A stretch of 64,000 nucleotides of DNA from Pseudomonas vlassakiae (GTDB taxonomy: Bacteria; Pseudomonadota; Gammaproteobacteria; Pseudomonadales; Pseudomonadaceae): positions 124,001 to 188,000 of the forward strand of contig NZ_JABWRP020000007.1 of assembly GCF_014269035.2 (NCBI RefSeq). Reading direction: 5' to 3'. Each line of letters begins with the position of its first letter. Positions within the stretch are counted from its first letter, which is position 1. The notes below the pieces were generated by a model that was not told the DNA's origin, did no database searches, and saw only the letters and a list, made by a program, of their open reading frames with translations. Both the position numbers and the translations under genes were made by a program. Shown piece by piece: positions 24,645 to 36,208 of the stretch.

Positions 24645-25336
24645 TTCAACAGGGTGCCCTGGTCCATCGTCAAGGTGCGCGTACTGACGCGTCGGGCTTG
24701 AGCATGATCGTGGGTGATCCACAGGAAGGCCCGGGCATCAGGTGACTCGTCGAGCCAGTTCATGACCAGCGTTTCAACGGCGGCCACCGACTGTGGGTCG
24801 AGCGCCGAGGTCGGTTCGTCGAGCAACAGCACCTGTGGCGCCAGCAGCAGGGCCCGCACCAGCGCGACCAACTGCGCCTCGCCACCGGACAGGTCGCTGC
24901 CAGCCTTGTCGAGAAAGCTGCGCGGCTTGCCAGCGAGTTCCAGCAGGCGCGCCGCCGTGGCGGCGTCGAAGCGGTTGTGACGGTTGTGCTTGAGCGTGAA
25001 GGGCAGCCGCAGGTTTCCCATGACACTGCCTTCCACCAGCGCGGCACGTTGGGGCAGGTAACAGGCGCGTGAGCGAAACTGGGGTATCAGTGTCGCTGTC
25101 ACCGGTTCGCCCAGCCACAGCACTTCACCTGAGCTCGGCGCATCCAGCAGCGCCAGGGCACGCAACAAGACACTTTTGCCCGAACCTGACGCGCCGATGA
25201 GCGCTGTGCGCTCGCCAGCGAGCAGTGAAAAATCGGTTGGCGCCAGCAGCGCGGCCTGGGTCTGCAAATCGACACGGCCTAGCTGCCTGGCCTCGAGCAA
25301 CACGGCTTCGGCGTGGGAGTTCTGCGGGCCTTTCAA
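24641..25336 (-). CDS. fetA: FetA-like ABC ATPase
   Basis: 231 residues. Walker A GASGSGKSVLLRAL, signature LSGGEAQLVALVRAL, Walker B VLLLDEPTSALD and switch His in WITHDHAQ are all present. Partner of the FetB permease directly downstream. The frame opens with TTG at 25336, which has AAGGAA about nine bases before it; no in-frame ATG precedes the first conserved block, so TTG is accepted. Confidence 0.9.
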   Translation of the reverse strand: MKGPQNSHAEAVLLEARQLGRVDLQTQAALLAPTDFSLLAGERTALIGASGSGKSVLLRALALLDAPSSGEVLWLGEPVTATLIPQFRSRACYLPQRAALVEGSVMGNLRLPFTLKHNRHNRFDAATAARLLELAGKPRSFLDKAGSDLSGGEAQLVALVRALLLAPQVLLLDEPTSALDPQSVAAVETLVMNWLDESPDARAFLWITHDHAQARRVSTRTLTMDQGTLLK

Positions 25337-25476
25337 TGGTGAAGTTCCTTGACGCCGATAGAAAAAGATATTTTAAGCAGTCCCGTCGCAAGGTCATGTT
25401 TTTTTGACAGAACTTTCACTCTGAATGGCTTAAATCAGCGCTAACGCAACACGCATATTGAGCAGGGCTGCCCATC

Positions 25477-25791
25477 ATGCATACATCGATGTTTGGTCAT
25501 CACTTATTGTTTCTGGCGTTGTTCATTGCCTCTGTCGTGAGCTGGCTTTACCTGTGGCTGGTAGGCTTTCTGCATCCTTCGGTGGCCAGCAGCGACTGCC
25601 CGGTACTCAAACCGGATGCCTTGACGGTGGTCGGGCTGTTGCTGACCCTGGGCTGCGCGGTGCTGGAATTCTTCAGCCCGTTCGAGGGGTTCACGTTGTT
25701 GATCGTGCTGCTGGTGATCGGCCTGATCATGCCCTGGGGCGGCGCATTGGGCGGCCGCTACCACGAGCGCTTGCGCGCTCGCAGATCCTGA
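25477..25791 (+). CDS. Three-helix membrane protein, hypothetical
   Basis: 104 residues with hydrophobic helices at about 8-32, 47-66 and 70-90 and a basic C-terminus (RYHERLRARRS), predicted inner membrane. No recognised domain. Divergent from fetA; stops three bases before the convergent end of the downstream glycosyltransferase gene. Confidence 0.65.
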   Translation: MHTSMFGHHLLFLALFIASVVSWLYLWLVGFLHPSVASSDCPVLKPDALTVVGLLLTLGCAVLEFFSPFEGFTLLIVLLVIGLIMPWGGALGGRYHERLRARRS

Positions 25792-25794
25792 TCT

Positions 25795-27390
25795 TCAGCG
25801 CCCGAGATACACCAGCACATAGTCGTTGTTGTCGAAGCGCCCGCTCAGTTGCGGCCGCAGGGCCTGCAGCGGTGTGCCTTGCAGGGCCTGGAAGTCGTGC
25901 CGATCCATCATCAGCCACGCCGGACCCTGCACGGCCTGCAGTTGCGCGGGAGTCTCGGTGAACTGCGGCCGCAGGTCGTAGTCAAGGTTGACCATGAACT
26001 TGATGGCCTTGGCATCCTGGCCCAGGCGGTGCAACACCAGCGGTGCAGGTTGCTGCGCGAGCTGGGTGACCACGGCCTGGGTAAAGCTGCGGGTGTCATA
26101 CAGGCGGCGCTCCACCGGCTCGAACACCGCGACATACACCAGCCACAACGCCATCACCGCACAGCCGGCAGTCACCTCGGCACGCCAGCGTGACTGCACC
26201 AGGCGCGACAGCGCCCACAACTGCAACGCTGCCAGCACCACCATCAGTACCGTGATGGAGCCGGTTTCCTCGGGAAAACGGCGCTGAGCCATCAGCAAGG
26301 CAATCATCATCAGCCCCGGCATCAGCAGCCATAGCCCCTGAATCACACCGCGCAGCCAGGCGAACAGCCGCCCCTGTGCGACCTGGAACGGGTAGGCGGC
26401 AATGATCGCCACCATGGGCAGCATCGGCAGCAGGTAACGGGCCTTCTTGGCCAGGGGAATCGACAGCCCGACCATGACCAGCAGTGCGGCAGCCGCGCAA
26501 TGGCCGACCAGGCGCAACGCCGGCCCCTGCAGCTGCGCACGGCCCAGCCAGGCGGCAACCAGGGCCAGCAACGCCAGAGGGTAGGCCAGCGCATAGTTGC
26601 CCAGCGCGCTGGTGAAGTAGTACAGCGCGCTGCTGGCACCTTCGCTGCCGTCCATGCGCCCCATGAACTGCATGCGAATCACGTCATCCAGAAACGCCTG
26701 GCCACCGCTGGCCTTGGCCAGCCACAGCAGCAGGCCGACACTGGCGACCAGCAGCAGGCTGGCCAGCACACCAAACCGCCACATCCGCCGCCATTGGCCG
26801 CTCAGCAGGTAATAGCTGCACAGCATGCCGGTCGGCACCACCAGGCCGATCGGCCCGCGAATGCCGAAGCCCAACAGCAACAAGGCGAACACCAGCGGCC
26901 AGCGCCGCCCGGCAGCCCGCTGGTCGTGGGCGTAACCCAGGTAGAACACGCTGAAGGCGACGGCCGCCAGCATGAGGTCCTGCGACACCGCGCGGACTTC
27001 GCTGACAAAGGTGGCCGTCAGCAGCAGCAGGGCAATGCTGCTCCACGCCCAGCGCAGCGAGAACGGCGCCAGCAGCCGGTACATCAGGGTCACGATCACC
27101 GCGCCAGCGATGGCACTGGGTAACCAGGCGCTGAGGCCGTTGACCGCCCCGAACGGCAGTGACGCCAGCCAGATGAACAGTGTCGAGAGCGACGTGTAGT
27201 CGGCATAGGGCTGCCCGTAGGTGGTCGGGAACACCGTTGGCCCATGGCGCAGCATCTCCTGGGCGAACAGCACGAAGCGCGAGTCGAAACCGATCGGCGC
27301 TTGCCCGTACACCCCGGCGCAGAACAGCAGCAGTGCCAGCAGCCCTGCAACCAGGGACTGCCGGCGAACGGTGACGGACAGTGCCTTCAC
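25795..27390 (-). CDS. GT39/ArnT-like membrane glycosyltransferase, last gene of arn operon
   Basis: GTG start at 27390 (GTGA overlap with the ugd stop), 531 residues, about 11-12 transmembrane helices. An acidic residue in the first periplasmic loop (IGFDSRFVLFAQEML) occupies the position where ArnT and other GT39/GT83 enzymes use DE/RY. A C-terminal soluble domain follows. It transfers a lipid-linked sugar in the periplasm by family analogy. It is not ArnT itself, which lies upstream in the same operon, so it may modify another site or use another sugar. Confidence 0.82.
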   Translation of the reverse strand: MKALSVTVRRQSLVAGLLALLLFCAGVYGQAPIGFDSRFVLFAQEMLRHGPTVFPTTYGQPYADYTSLSTLFIWLASLPFGAVNGLSAWLPSAIAGAVIVTLMYRLLAPFSLRWAWSSIALLLLTATFVSEVRAVSQDLMLAAVAFSVFYLGYAHDQRAAGRRWPLVFALLLLGFGIRGPIGLVVPTGMLCSYYLLSGQWRRMWRFGVLASLLLVASVGLLLWLAKASGGQAFLDDVIRMQFMGRMDGSEGASSALYYFTSALGNYALAYPLALLALVAAWLGRAQLQGPALRLVGHCAAAALLVMVGLSIPLAKKARYLLPMLPMVAIIAAYPFQVAQGRLFAWLRGVIQGLWLLMPGLMMIALLMAQRRFPEETGSITVLMVVLAALQLWALSRLVQSRWRAEVTAGCAVMALWLVYVAVFEPVERRLYDTRSFTQAVVTQLAQQPAPLVLHRLGQDAKAIKFMVNLDYDLRPQFTETPAQLQAVQGPAWLMMDRHDFQALQGTPLQALRPQLSGRFDNNDYVLVYLGR

Positions 27391-28760
27391 GCCGCTTTCG
27401 AACCCTGGCGGGGCAGTTGCGGGGAGACCGGCAACTGGCACGAGTCGCCACGGCCGATCGGGAAGTACTTGAACCCTTTACGCGACAGGCGCTCGGCATC
27501 ATAAAGGTTGCGCCCGTCGAAAATCACCGGCGCTTTCAGGCGTTGCTGGATCAGGTCGAAATCCGGGGCCTTGAACTGCTGCCACTCGGTACAGATGATC
27601 AATGCATCGGCGCCGGACAGCACCGATTCCGGGGTACCCATCAACATCAGTTTGTCTTCATCCGGATACAGGTGCTGGGTTTCCTGCATGGCTTCGGGGT
27701 CAAAAGCACGCACGCTGGCGCCGGCAGCAAACAGCGACTCAAGCAGCACGCGGCTGGGGGCATCGCGCATGTCGTCGGTGTTCGGTTTGAACGCCAGGCC
27801 CCACACGGCAAAGGTCTTGCCGGCCAGGTTGCCGTTGTAGAACGCATTGATGCGTTCGAACAGTTTGTGCTTCTGGCGTTCGTTGATCGCCTCGACCGCC
27901 TGCAGCAGGTCGCTGGAGCAATGCACCTGTTCGGCGCTGTGGATCAGCGCACGCATGTCCTTGGGGAAGCATGAGCCGCCATAGCCGCAGCCTGGGTAGA
28001 TGAAGTGGTAGCCGATGCGGGTATCGGCCCCGATGCCCTGGCGCACCGATTCGATATCGGCGCCCAGGTGCTCCGCCAGCTCGGCGATCTGGTTGATGAA
28101 GCTGATCTTGGTGGCGAGCATGCAGTTGGCGGCGTACTTGGTCAGCTCGGCGCTGCGCAAGTCCATGAACATGATGCGGTCATGGTTGCGGTTGAACGGG
28201 GCGTAGAGGTCGCGCATGACATCGCGCACGTCTTCCCCCTCGCACCCGATGACGATACGGTCCGGCCGGCGGCAATCGGCAACCGCCGAACCTTCCTTGA
28301 GGAATTCCGGGTTGGAGACGATATCGACGCGCAGTTCACGGCCCGCGAGCGCGGTATTGATGTGGGCCCGCAGGGTGTCACCGGTGCCGACCGGCACCGT
28401 CGATTTCTCGACCAGGATCAGCGGTTGTTGGCGATGGCGAGCGACCGCATCGCCGACCGACAGCACATACCTGAGGTCTGCCGAACCATCCGGGCAAGAA
28501 GGGGTGCCAACGGCGATGAAGGCGACCCGGCCATGTTCGACGGCAAGCTTTTCATCGGTGGTGAACTGCAGGCGGCCGCCATCCAGGCCTTCGCGCACCA
28601 GGCTGGAAAGGCCCGGTTCGAAGATGCTGACATGGCCTTGGCACAGCAGCTCGACCTTCTTCTCGTCGACATCCATGCACACCACATCATGGCCGACCTC
28701 GGCCAGTACCGCGGCTTGCACCAGGCCGACGTACCCGCTACCAAACACTGTAATTTTCAT
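27387..28760 (-). CDS. ugd: UDP-glucose 6-dehydrogenase
   Basis: 457 residues. Rossmann start [20 protein letters not shown], catalytic Cys in [14 protein letters not shown], and the NAD/UDP blocks [11 protein letters not shown] and [12 protein letters not shown] are intact. It oxidises UDP-glucose to UDP-glucuronate, the first step toward UDP-4-amino-4-deoxy-L-arabinose, matching its place after arnF in the operon (ATGA overlap), as in P. aeruginosa. Confidence 0.96.
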   Translation of the reverse strand: MKITVFGSGYVGLVQAAVLAEVGHDVVCMDVDEKKVELLCQGHVSIFEPGLSSLVREGLDGGRLQFTTDEKLAVEHGRVAFIAVGTPSCPDGSADLRYVLSVGDAVARHRQQPLILVEKSTVPVGTGDTLRAHINTALAGRELRVDIVSNPEFLKEGSAVADCRRPDRIVIGCEGEDVRDVMRDLYAPFNRNHDRIMFMDLRSAELTKYAANCMLATKISFINQIAELAEHLGADIESVRQGIGADTRIGYHFIYPGCGYGGSCFPKDMRALIHSAEQVHCSSDLLQAVEAINERQKHKLFERINAFYNGNLAGKTFAVWGLAFKPNTDDMRDAPSRVLLESLFAAGASVRAFDPEAMQETQHLYPDEDKLMLMGTPESVLSGADALIICTEWQQFKAPDFDLIQQRLKAPVIFDGRNLYDAERLSRKGFKYFPIGRGDSCQLPVSPQLPRQGSKAA

Positions 28761-29170
28761 GGAGCACTCCTTAATGCGGGCGAACGGGCCGGACGCGTGT
28801 TGATCGTAATGACGCCGAGCATGACCAGTGCCACGCCCAGTGATTTGCTCAAACTGAAGGATTCGTCGAACAGCGGCAGGCTGGCCGCCAACAGGTAAAC
28901 CAGGGCGTAGCTGAGACTCAGCAGCGAGTAGGCGCGGCCCAACGGCAGGTCACGCAGGGCCAGCAGCCAGCAGAGCATCGACAGGCCATAGGCGGCGATC
29001 GCAGCCAGCACCACGGCCGCGGCGATGGCATCCACGCCCTGGCCGCTCAGCGCCGTCAGCCACTGGCCGGGCTGCGGCAAGCGGGTCATGCTCCAGCGCA
29101 TGGCCAGTTGGGCAGTGCTGACCAGCAGCACGCTGCCCAGGGCAAAGCTGATACCCAGGCGCTGGTTCAT
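28757..29170 (-). CDS. arnF: ArnF flippase subunit
   Basis: 137 residues with four transmembrane helices of the small EamA/SMR-like type. With ArnE it is thought to flip undecaprenyl-phosphate-L-Ara4N to the periplasmic face. Its identity rests on size, topology and order (arnE-arnF-ugd); sequence conservation in this family is low. ATGA overlap with arnE upstream. Confidence 0.88.
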   Translation of the reverse strand: MNQRLGISFALGSVLLVSTAQLAMRWSMTRLPQPGQWLTALSGQGVDAIAAAVVLAAIAAYGLSMLCWLLALRDLPLGRAYSLLSLSYALVYLLAASLPLFDESFSLSKSLGVALVMLGVITINTRPARSPALRSAP

Positions 29171-29511
29171 GCTTGCTGCCCCAGCAGGGCGACACCGGCG
29201 ATGACCAGGGCCACCCCCAGCCAGTGACGGCGATCGACCGGTTCACGGAAGCCGAAGCGGGCGATCAGGGTGATCACCACGAAGTTCAGGCTGAGCATCG
29301 GATAAGCGACGCCCACCTCCATGCGCTGCAGTAGCAGCAGCCACACCAGCAAACCACTGCCGAGCGCGAGGAGGGCCAGCCACAGCCAGGGCGAACGCAA
29401 CTTGTCGGTCCACGGCCCCGCTTGCCCGCGCCAGCCTTCCACGGCGAACTTCTGCGCCACCTGGCCCAGGCAAGTCAGCAGGCAGGCCGCGACCAACAGC
29501 AGCCAGCTCAT
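29167..29511 (-). CDS. arnE: ArnE flippase subunit
   Basis: 114 residues, four predicted helices ([20 protein letters not shown] first), SMR-like fold. Partner of ArnF in moving undecaprenyl-phosphate-L-Ara4N across the inner membrane. Placed between arnT and arnF with four-base overlaps on both sides. Confidence 0.9.
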   Translation of the reverse strand: MSWLLLVAACLLTCLGQVAQKFAVEGWRGQAGPWTDKLRSPWLWLALLALGSGLLVWLLLLQRMEVGVAYPMLSLNFVVITLIARFGFREPVDRRHWLGVALVIAGVALLGQQA

Positions 29512-31157
29512 GGCGATACCCGAGGGAGAATGAGGATCACCATCTTGCCTTGGTGATAACGGGTGCCATCTTCGGGCAGCAAGGCCAGTTCACGTTGCTC
29601 ATCCTCACCCTTTACCCGCATCACCACGGCGACCGTGCCACTGCGGCGGGCATCATCGACCCATTGGCGGACGTTCTTGTCGTTCAGCCGACGACCTTGG
29701 CCTTCCGGGGTCGCCAGGCCGTACTTCAGCTCGCCAACGGTGTTGTAGAACGCCACGTTCGGTTGTTTGAGGCGCCAGGCCAGTGCCGACGCCGCGCCGA
29801 GGTCGTTGCTCATCAGGTGCGTGGCACCTGCCAGTTCGTCGAGGTGCTGCAGGATGAACTGGTCGGGCATCTTGTTGCCTTCCACCGACTTGGGCAGTGC
29901 CGCCGGCAGCAGGGCCATCAGCAACAGGCTGGCCAGCACCGGGGCGGCCCAACGACGCATCGGCGACAGGGCCTGTGCCAGGCTGGCGAGCGTCCAGCCC
30001 GTCAGTGCCACGCACATCAGCAGCAGGCCGGAGGGTTCGTGGTCGTACACGGGCTTCTTCAATTGCAGCCAGGCCAGTGCGATCAGGGCAAGCGCGCCCA
30101 TGACCACATTGAGCCAGCCGTTGACGCGCAGCGCGCGGCCTTGATGCAGGCGCAGGCGCTCTTCCACTGCATGGCCGATCAGCAGGGCCAATGGCAGCAG
30201 GCAGGGGAAAATGTAGGTTGGCAACTTGCCCTTGCTCAGGCTGAAGAACAGCAACGGCATCAGCAGCCACAGCAGCAGGAACACGACCTTGGCCTGGGCA
30301 CGGCGCTGCCAGGCCTGTTTCAGCGCCAGCGGCAGCAGGGCGATCCAGGGCAGGCTGTAAGCCACCAGCAGCGGCAGGTAGTACCAGAAGGGCGCGCTGT
30401 GCTGGGCATCGTCACCGGCAAACCGGCGAATGTGCTCATGCCAGAAGAAGAACCGCCAGTAGTCCGGTTCCTGCACATGCACTGCCAGCACCCAAGGCAG
30501 GCTGACGACGATCGCCACCACCACGGCCACTGGCCCGTACACCAGCAGTTCACGCCAGCGCTTCTGCCAGAGCATCCACGGCAGCGCGACCAGTACCGGC
30601 AGCAGCCAGGCGAGAAAGCCCTTGGTCATGAAGCCCATGGCGCAGGCCAGCCCCAGTACCGCCCAGGCTGCAAGGCGCTGGCCCTTGCTGTGGCTGTCGA
30701 TGGCGAACCAAAGGGCCACCAGGCTGAGGTTGACCCACAAGGTGAACTGCGGGTCGAGGTTGGCATAGACGGCCTGGCCCACCATGACGCAGAAGCTCAT
30801 GTAGACCAAGGTGCAGACCAGGCTCTTGCGCGGGTCGTTCCACAGCCGGCGTGCCACCAGGTAGCAGAGGATCAGGCTCAGGCCGACGCTCAGCGCCGAG
30901 GCAAAGCGTACGCCGAACAGGTTCTGCCCGAACAACCCCTGGCTGAGGGCGATCATCCAGTAGCCGGCAGCGGGTTTTTCGAAGTAGCGCAGCCCCATGA
31001 AATGCGGCGAGACCCAGTTGCCGGTCAGCAGCATCTCCTGGCTGACCTGGGCGTAGCGGGTTTCGTCGGGGATCCACAAGCCATGCCCGCCCAGTGGCAG
31101 CAGGAAGGCCAGCACGAACAGGCCGAGCAGCAGCGGTAGCGTCCAGCGTCTGCTCAT
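29508..31157 (-). CDS. arnT: ArnT, L-Ara4N transferase to lipid A
   Basis: 549 residues. The first periplasmic loop has [21 protein letters not shown], containing the family's DE-TRYA catalytic motif. About 12 helices (PF02366) and a soluble periplasmic C-terminal domain follow. It moves 4-amino-4-deoxy-L-arabinose from undecaprenyl phosphate to lipid A phosphates, lowering polymyxin binding. Overlaps arnD and arnE by four bases each. Confidence 0.95.
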   Translation of the reverse strand: MSRRWTLPLLLGLFVLAFLLPLGGHGLWIPDETRYAQVSQEMLLTGNWVSPHFMGLRYFEKPAAGYWMIALSQGLFGQNLFGVRFASALSVGLSLILCYLVARRLWNDPRKSLVCTLVYMSFCVMVGQAVYANLDPQFTLWVNLSLVALWFAIDSHSKGQRLAAWAVLGLACAMGFMTKGFLAWLLPVLVALPWMLWQKRWRELLVYGPVAVVVAIVVSLPWVLAVHVQEPDYWRFFFWHEHIRRFAGDDAQHSAPFWYYLPLLVAYSLPWIALLPLALKQAWQRRAQAKVVFLLLWLLMPLLFFSLSKGKLPTYIFPCLLPLALLIGHAVEERLRLHQGRALRVNGWLNVVMGALALIALAWLQLKKPVYDHEPSGLLLMCVALTGWTLASLAQALSPMRRWAAPVLASLLLMALLPAALPKSVEGNKMPDQFILQHLDELAGATHLMSNDLGAASALAWRLKQPNVAFYNTVGELKYGLATPEGQGRRLNDKNVRQWVDDARRSGTVAVVMRVKGEDEQRELALLPEDGTRYHQGKMVILILPRVSP

Positions 31158-32038
31158 GAGCCTTGCACTCCCAGCCAGCCCTCACGGCCTTGCAGGGTGC
31201 CGCGCTGCACACGGGCAACGGGCAGGGTGTCGAGCGAGGCGGGGAGCAACTCGCCCAACGGTTTGAACACAATCTCGCGCTGGCGTGCATCGGCCAGCAA
31301 TTGACGGAAGCCCTGGGCCATCAGAATCCCTTCTACCTCTGCATGGATGGTGTAGACGTTGAGTGCCTGAGGGCGGAATTGCCCCAGGATGAATGCGTTG
31401 AACTGCGCGGCAGCCACCTGAGGGCCGACGACCTCGTCGAAGGTCGGCATGTCCACCGGAATCTGCGGCGTCCCTGGCGAACCGTCAGCCAGCCGGGGGC
31501 GGAACAGGTTGCTACCCCGGCAATCGCTGTTGTAGCGGAAGCCGAAGGCCTGCTTGGCCTCGACCACCCGTTCGTCGGCACGCCAACCGGCGACTGCCGA
31601 GCAGTCGACCGGGGCACCGAGGATGTCACTGAGGGTGTCGACGCCCCGACGGATCTGCTCGGTCAGTTGCGCCATGCTCCAGCGCCCGGCATTGGCTTGC
31701 CAGCCGTGGTGATCCCAGGCATGCAGGCCGACCTCGTGGCCGGCGGCGCGGGCCTGACGCATGAGGTGCCCGAGGTCGCGGCCAATCGGTTTGCCGGGCC
31801 AGGCGGTGCCGGCCAGGAGGATGTCCCAGCCGTACAGCCCGGCGGCATTGGAGCGCAGCATCTTCCACAGGAACTGCGGGCGGATCAGGCGCCACAAGTG
31901 GCGCCCCATGTTGTCCGGCCCGACACTGAAGAAGAACGTCGCCTTGACCTGCGCCTCGTCGAGCAACTCCAACAGGCGCGGCACACCTTCGCGGGTGCCG
32001 CGGTAGGTATCGACATCGATGCGCAACCCTGCCTGCAT
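31154..32038 (-). CDS. arnD: ArnD deformylase
   Basis: 294 residues of the NodB/polysaccharide-deacetylase fold: [19 protein letters not shown] supplies the metal Asp, [15 protein letters not shown] the metal histidines. It removes the formyl group from undecaprenyl-phosphate-L-Ara4FN. Start ATG 32038 overlaps the arnA stop by one base. Confidence 0.95.
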   Translation of the reverse strand: MQAGLRIDVDTYRGTREGVPRLLELLDEAQVKATFFFSVGPDNMGRHLWRLIRPQFLWKMLRSNAAGLYGWDILLAGTAWPGKPIGRDLGHLMRQARAAGHEVGLHAWDHHGWQANAGRWSMAQLTEQIRRGVDTLSDILGAPVDCSAVAGWRADERVVEAKQAFGFRYNSDCRGSNLFRPRLADGSPGTPQIPVDMPTFDEVVGPQVAAAQFNAFILGQFRPQALNVYTIHAEVEGILMAQGFRQLLADARQREIVFKPLGELLPASLDTLPVARVQRGTLQGREGWLGVQGS

Positions 32039-34044
32039 CAGCGTGCTTCTTCTGCCGGACGGGCCTCGATCTCGCGCATCGCTTCACGCAGGAAGAAGTC
32101 CAGGGTGTTGCCGATGGTTTCGCGCATCTCCACGGTCGGCTCCCAGTTCAGCAGGCGTTTGGCGTTGGCAATGCTTGGCTTGCGGTGGGATACGTCCTGG
32201 TAGCCGCCGCCATAGAACGCCTTGCTCTCGACGTCGCGGAAGCCGGCGAACGGCGGGAAGTGGCTGCGCAGCGGGTGAGCTTCGAACTGGCGCAGCAGTT
32301 CTTCGCCAAGCTGGCGGATGCTGGCTTCGTTGTCGGGGTTACCGATGTTGATGATCTGGCCGTTGCAGGCATCGTTGTCGTTGTCGATGATCCGTGCCAG
32401 GGCCTCGACGCCGTCGGCGATGTCGGTGAAGCAACGCTTCTGCGCGCCACCGTCGAACAGGCGGATCGGCGTGCCTTCCACCAGGTTCAGGATCAGCTGG
32501 GTGATGGCCCGGGAGCTGCCGATGCGCGCCGAGTCCAGGCGGTCCAGGCGTGGGCCCATCCAGTTGAATGGGCGGAACAGGGTGAAGTTCAGGCCTTTCT
32601 GGCCATAAGCCCAGATGACCCGGTCGAGCAGCTGCTTGGACACCGAGTAGATCCAGCGCTGCTTGTTGATCGGCCCGACCACCAGGTTGGAGGTGTCTTC
32701 GTCGAAGTTGGGGTCCTGGCACATGCCGTAGACTTCCGAGGTCGACGGGAAGATCACCCGCTTGTTGTATTTGACGCAGTAGCGCACCAGCCGCAGGTTT
32801 TCTTCGAAGTCCAGCTCGAACACGCGCAACGGGTTGCGGGTGTATTCGATCGGCGTGGCGATGGCTACCAATGGCAGCACCACGTCGCACTTCTTGATGT
32901 GGTACTCGATCCACTCGGAGTGAATGCTGATGTCGCCTTCGACGAAGTGGAAGCGCGGGTGGCTGCGCAGGCGCTCGATGGCGTCGGAACCGATGTCCAG
33001 GCCGTAGACCTCATAGCGCTCGTCGCTGAGCAGGCGCTCGGACAGGTGGTTACCGATGAAACCGTTGACACCGAGGATCAATACCCGGGTACGGCGAGTG
33101 GCGCGGCGGGCATCGGCGCCGCGCAGCAGCGAGCCTTCGACCAGGCCCAGTTCGTTGGCCAGTTGCGGGCCGCTGAGGTACAGGCCGTTGTCGTTGCGCT
33201 GGCCGGCGCTGATCAGCAGCGAGTCCTCGCCACAGGCGATGCGCAGTGGGTCGGTGCTGATCACCCGTCCTGGGGCCAGGCCGTCGTTGCCCTTGACCAC
33301 ATCGGCGCTCCAGACGATCAGCTTGTGCTCACCGACCTGGCAGAAGGCGCCAGGGTAGGGCTGGGTCACCGCACGCACCAGGTTGAACAGGGTTTCGGCA
33401 GGCTGTTGCCAGTCCAGGCGGCCGTCGGCTGCGGTGCGGCGGCCGAACACCGTGGCCTTGGCTTCATCCTGCGAGGTTTCACTGATCTTGCCTTGGCGCA
33501 GGTCCGGCAGGGTGTCACGCAGCAAGTCGGCGGCGGCAGCGCGCAGCTTGCCATGCAGGCTCAGCGCAGTATCGCTACGTTCGATGGCCACGCGCAGCTG
33601 GGCGACGATGGCGCCGGCATCGGCGCGCTTGACCATGCGATGCAGGGTCACCCCGGTTTCGGTTTCGCCGTTGACCAGCACCCAGTTGGCCGGTGCGCGG
33701 CCGCGGTAACGCGGCAGCAGCGAGCCGTGCAGGTTGAACGCGCCTTTGCGGCCGGTGGCCAGCAGCGGTTCGCTCAGCAGGTTGCGGTAGTAGAACGAGA
33801 ACAGGTAGTCGGGGTCGAGCTGGCTGATGCGCTCGACCCACAGCGGATGGTTGACGTCCTCCGGCGCATGCACCGGGATGCCCTTGCGGGCACACAACTG
33901 GGCCACCGAGGCGTAAAAGGTGTTTTCCTTGGGATCGTCGGCATGAGTGAACACCGCTGCGATGTCATAGCCGCTGTCGAGCAGGGCTTCAATGCCGGCG
34001 CAGCCGATGTCGTGGTACGCGAAGACAACTGTTTTTGCACTCAT
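32038..34044 (-). CDS. arnA: ArnA, bifunctional formyltransferase/UDP-glucuronate decarboxylase
   Basis: 668 residues. The N-terminal formyltransferase (1-about 300) has [19 protein letters not shown] with the catalytic Asn-His and later Asp. The C-terminal short-chain dehydrogenase (about 315-660) has [14 protein letters not shown], the catalytic Ser in PSTSEVYGM, and Tyr/Lys in the [12 protein letters not shown] segment. Both halves look complete. Catalyses oxidative decarboxylation of UDP-GlcA and N-formylation of UDP-L-Ara4N. Confidence 0.97.
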   Translation of the reverse strand: MSAKTVVFAYHDIGCAGIEALLDSGYDIAAVFTHADDPKENTFYASVAQLCARKGIPVHAPEDVNHPLWVERISQLDPDYLFSFYYRNLLSEPLLATGRKGAFNLHGSLLPRYRGRAPANWVLVNGETETGVTLHRMVKRADAGAIVAQLRVAIERSDTALSLHGKLRAAAADLLRDTLPDLRQGKISETSQDEAKATVFGRRTAADGRLDWQQPAETLFNLVRAVTQPYPGAFCQVGEHKLIVWSADVVKGNDGLAPGRVISTDPLRIACGEDSLLISAGQRNDNGLYLSGPQLANELGLVEGSLLRGADARRATRRTRVLILGVNGFIGNHLSERLLSDERYEVYGLDIGSDAIERLRSHPRFHFVEGDISIHSEWIEYHIKKCDVVLPLVAIATPIEYTRNPLRVFELDFEENLRLVRYCVKYNKRVIFPSTSEVYGMCQDPNFDEDTSNLVVGPINKQRWIYSVSKQLLDRVIWAYGQKGLNFTLFRPFNWMGPRLDRLDSARIGSSRAITQLILNLVEGTPIRLFDGGAQKRCFTDIADGVEALARIIDNDNDACNGQIINIGNPDNEASIRQLGEELLRQFEAHPLRSHFPPFAGFRDVESKAFYGGGYQDVSHRKPSIANAKRLLNWEPTVEMRETIGNTLDFFLREAMREIEARPAEEAR

Positions 34045-35063
34045 GAGTGAACCTGACCAGAAGTAGAGGAAGTGAAACCATCAACGGTGACGCTTTGTGC
34101 CGGCACAGGAGGCGGACCGCTGCGCAGCACTCTTTCGATGAAGAACCGCGGGCGGGCGCGCACATCGCTGTACATCCGGCCCAGGTACTCGCCGAGCAAG
34201 CCCATGCCGATGAACTGGCCACCGGTGAACACGAACAGCACGGCAAACAGCACGAACAGCCCGTTACCGGCCCAGCCCGGGCCAAACGCCAGGCGCAGCA
34301 CGACCAGCCCGAAGGCGAACAGCACGCCGAGTGCGGCCATGCTGAAACCGACGATGCTCAGCAGGCGCAATGGCGTGGTGGTCATGCAGGTGATCAGGTC
34401 GAACATCAGGCTGATCAGGCGCATCGGGCTGTATTTCGAATCGCCGTGCTCTCGCTCGGCGTGGGTCACCAGGATCTCGGTGGTGTGGCGGGCGAAGCTG
34501 TTGGCCAGAATCGGGATGAACGTGCTGCGCTCGCGGCAGGCGAGCATCGCGTCGATCACCGTGCGTCGGTAGGCACGCAGCATGCAGCCGTAGTCGCTCA
34601 TGGCGACACCGGTGGAGCGCTTGACTGCGTAGTTGATCATCTTCGACGGCCAGCGGCGCAGGGCCGAGTCCTGGCGGTTGCTGCGTACCGTGCCGACCAC
34701 GTCGAAGCCACGTTCGGCTTCGGCAACCAGTCGCGGGATTTCTTCCGGCGGGTTCTGCAGGTCGGCGTCGAGGGTAATGACCACGTCGCCCTTGCACTGC
34801 TCGAAACCGGCCATGATCGCCGCGTGTTGGCCGTAGTTGCGGTTGAGGATGACTGCCACGAACGGGCTGTTCTCGGCTTGGGCGGCGGCCTCCAGGATGT
34901 GCGCGGAGTCGTCGCGGCTGCCGTCGTCGACCAGCACGATTTCATAGGGGTGACGCAGTTGCTCGCAGGCTGCGCCAGTACGACGCAGCAGCTCGGGCAG
35001 GCTTTCCTGCTCGTTATAGACCGGGATGACGATGGACACGCAATGGATCGGGTAAGGTCTCAC
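34041..35063 (-). CDS. arnC: ArnC, undecaprenyl-phosphate L-Ara4FN transferase
   Basis: GTG start at 35063 chosen for the GTGA overlap with arnB; upstream in-frame residues are not ArnC-like. 340 residues: GT2 domain with [14 protein letters not shown] and [15 protein letters not shown], then two C-terminal transmembrane helices ([18 protein letters not shown] and [16 protein letters not shown]). Loads L-Ara4FN onto undecaprenyl phosphate at the inner membrane. Confidence 0.95.
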   Translation of the reverse strand: MRPYPIHCVSIVIPVYNEQESLPELLRRTGAACEQLRHPYEIVLVDDGSRDDSAHILEAAAQAENSPFVAVILNRNYGQHAAIMAGFEQCKGDVVITLDADLQNPPEEIPRLVAEAERGFDVVGTVRSNRQDSALRRWPSKMINYAVKRSTGVAMSDYGCMLRAYRRTVIDAMLACRERSTFIPILANSFARHTTEILVTHAEREHGDSKYSPMRLISLMFDLITCMTTTPLRLLSIVGFSMAALGVLFAFGLVVLRLAFGPGWAGNGLFVLFAVLFVFTGGQFIGMGLLGEYLGRMYSDVRARPRFFIERVLRSGPPPVPAQSVTVDGFTSSTSGQVHS

Positions 35064-36208
35064 GAGCGATTTCCCACAAGCTGTTCTATGGCGGTGACGA
35101 CGCGGTCGAGGTCCTGGTTGGTCATGTCGGGGAACAACGGAATGGAGCACAGCCGCGCTGAGTTCCATTCGGTGTTCGGCAGCGACAGCTGCGGATCACG
35201 CTGGCGGTACCAGGTGTGCAGGTGGGTGGCGATGAAGTGGATGCCGGTGCCGATGCCGCGTTCCTGCAGGCCTTTCATGAAGGCTTCGCGGTCCAGGCCG
35301 CAACGTTCGCTGTCGATGCGCAGGATGTACAGGTGCCAGGCGTGCTGCTGTGGGTAGTCCGGCACGGCCAGGGGCTGCACCGGCAGGCCAGACAGGCGCT
35401 GCTGGTAGCGCGCGGCCAGTTCGGTGCGACGGGCGTTGATCGCATCCAGGCGTTGCAGTTGAACCAGGGCGATGGCGGCGTTGATGTCGGCGAGGTTGTA
35501 CTTGAAGCCAGGCTCGATGACCTGGGCCTGAGGCTTGCGACCGTGGGTCATGCGGTCATAGGCATCGACACCCAGGCCATGGAATTTGAGCATGCGCACG
35601 CGGCTGGCCAGGGCTTCGTCGTCGCTGACGAACATCGCACCTTCGGCGCAGGTCATGTTCTTGATCGCATGGAACGAGAAAATCGCCGTGCCTCGAGCCC
35701 CGACGTGTCGGCCCTTGTAGCGGGTACCGGCGGCATGGGCGGCATCTTCGATGACGGCGATGCCATGCTTGTCGGCCAGTGCGTACAACGGGTCGAGGTC
35801 AAAGGCTGCGCCGGCGTAGTGCACCGGAATGATGGCCTTGGTCCGCGGGGTGATGGCGGCTTCGATGCGTGCCGCGTCGGTCATCAGGGTGTCCCGATCA
35901 ACATCGACAAACACCGGTGTGGCGCCGAGCAGCGAGATCATGTTGGCCGTGGACACCCAGGTCTGCGATGGGGTGATGACTTCATCCCCCGGGCCGATGC
36001 CCAGTGCCAGCAAGGCAATATGCATACCGCCAGTGGCCGATGACAAAGCTACCGCATGGCGGCAACCGACGTACTGCGCGAACTGCTCTTCCAGTGCCTG
36101 GTTCTGTGGCCCGGTCGTGATCCAGCCCGAACGCAGGACTTTTTCAACAGCCGCTATTTCTTCTTCGCCCATACTCGGACGTGAGAAGGGGAGAAACGCC
36201 TCACTCAT
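35060..36208 (-). CDS. arnB: ArnB, UDP-4-amino-4-deoxy-L-arabinose aminotransferase
   Basis: Start set at ATG 36208 ([17 protein letters not shown]) rather than the GTG six bases upstream. 382 residues, PLP-dependent DegT/ArnB family: [25 protein letters not shown] lies N-terminal, [10 protein letters not shown] holds the Asp/His, and the PLP lysine is in [14 protein letters not shown]. First gene of the nine-gene arn operon; the promoter should lie in the 400-base region upstream. Confidence 0.96.
   Translation of the reverse strand: MSEAFLPFSRPSMGEEEIAAVEKVLRSGWITTGPQNQALEEQFAQYVGCRHAVALSSATGGMHIALLALGIGPGDEVITPSQTWVSTANMISLLGATPVFVDVDRDTLMTDAARIEAAITPRTKAIIPVHYAGAAFDLDPLYALADKHGIAVIEDAAHAAGTRYKGRHVGARGTAIFSFHAIKNMTCAEGAMFVSDDEALASRVRMLKFHGLGVDAYDRMTHGRKPQAQVIEPGFKYNLADINAAIALVQLQRLDAINARRTELAARYQQRLSGLPVQPLAVPDYPQQHAWHLYILRIDSERCGLDREAFMKGLQERGIGTGIHFIATHLHTWYRQRDPQLSLPNTEWNSARLCSIPLFPDMTNQDLDRVVTAIEQLVGNRS

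Noticed and set aside
29550..34050. Long plus-strand open frames opposite arnT and arnA
   Set aside because: Their translations are Gln/His/Ala-rich without any family pattern; ArnT and ArnA on the other strand are complete.
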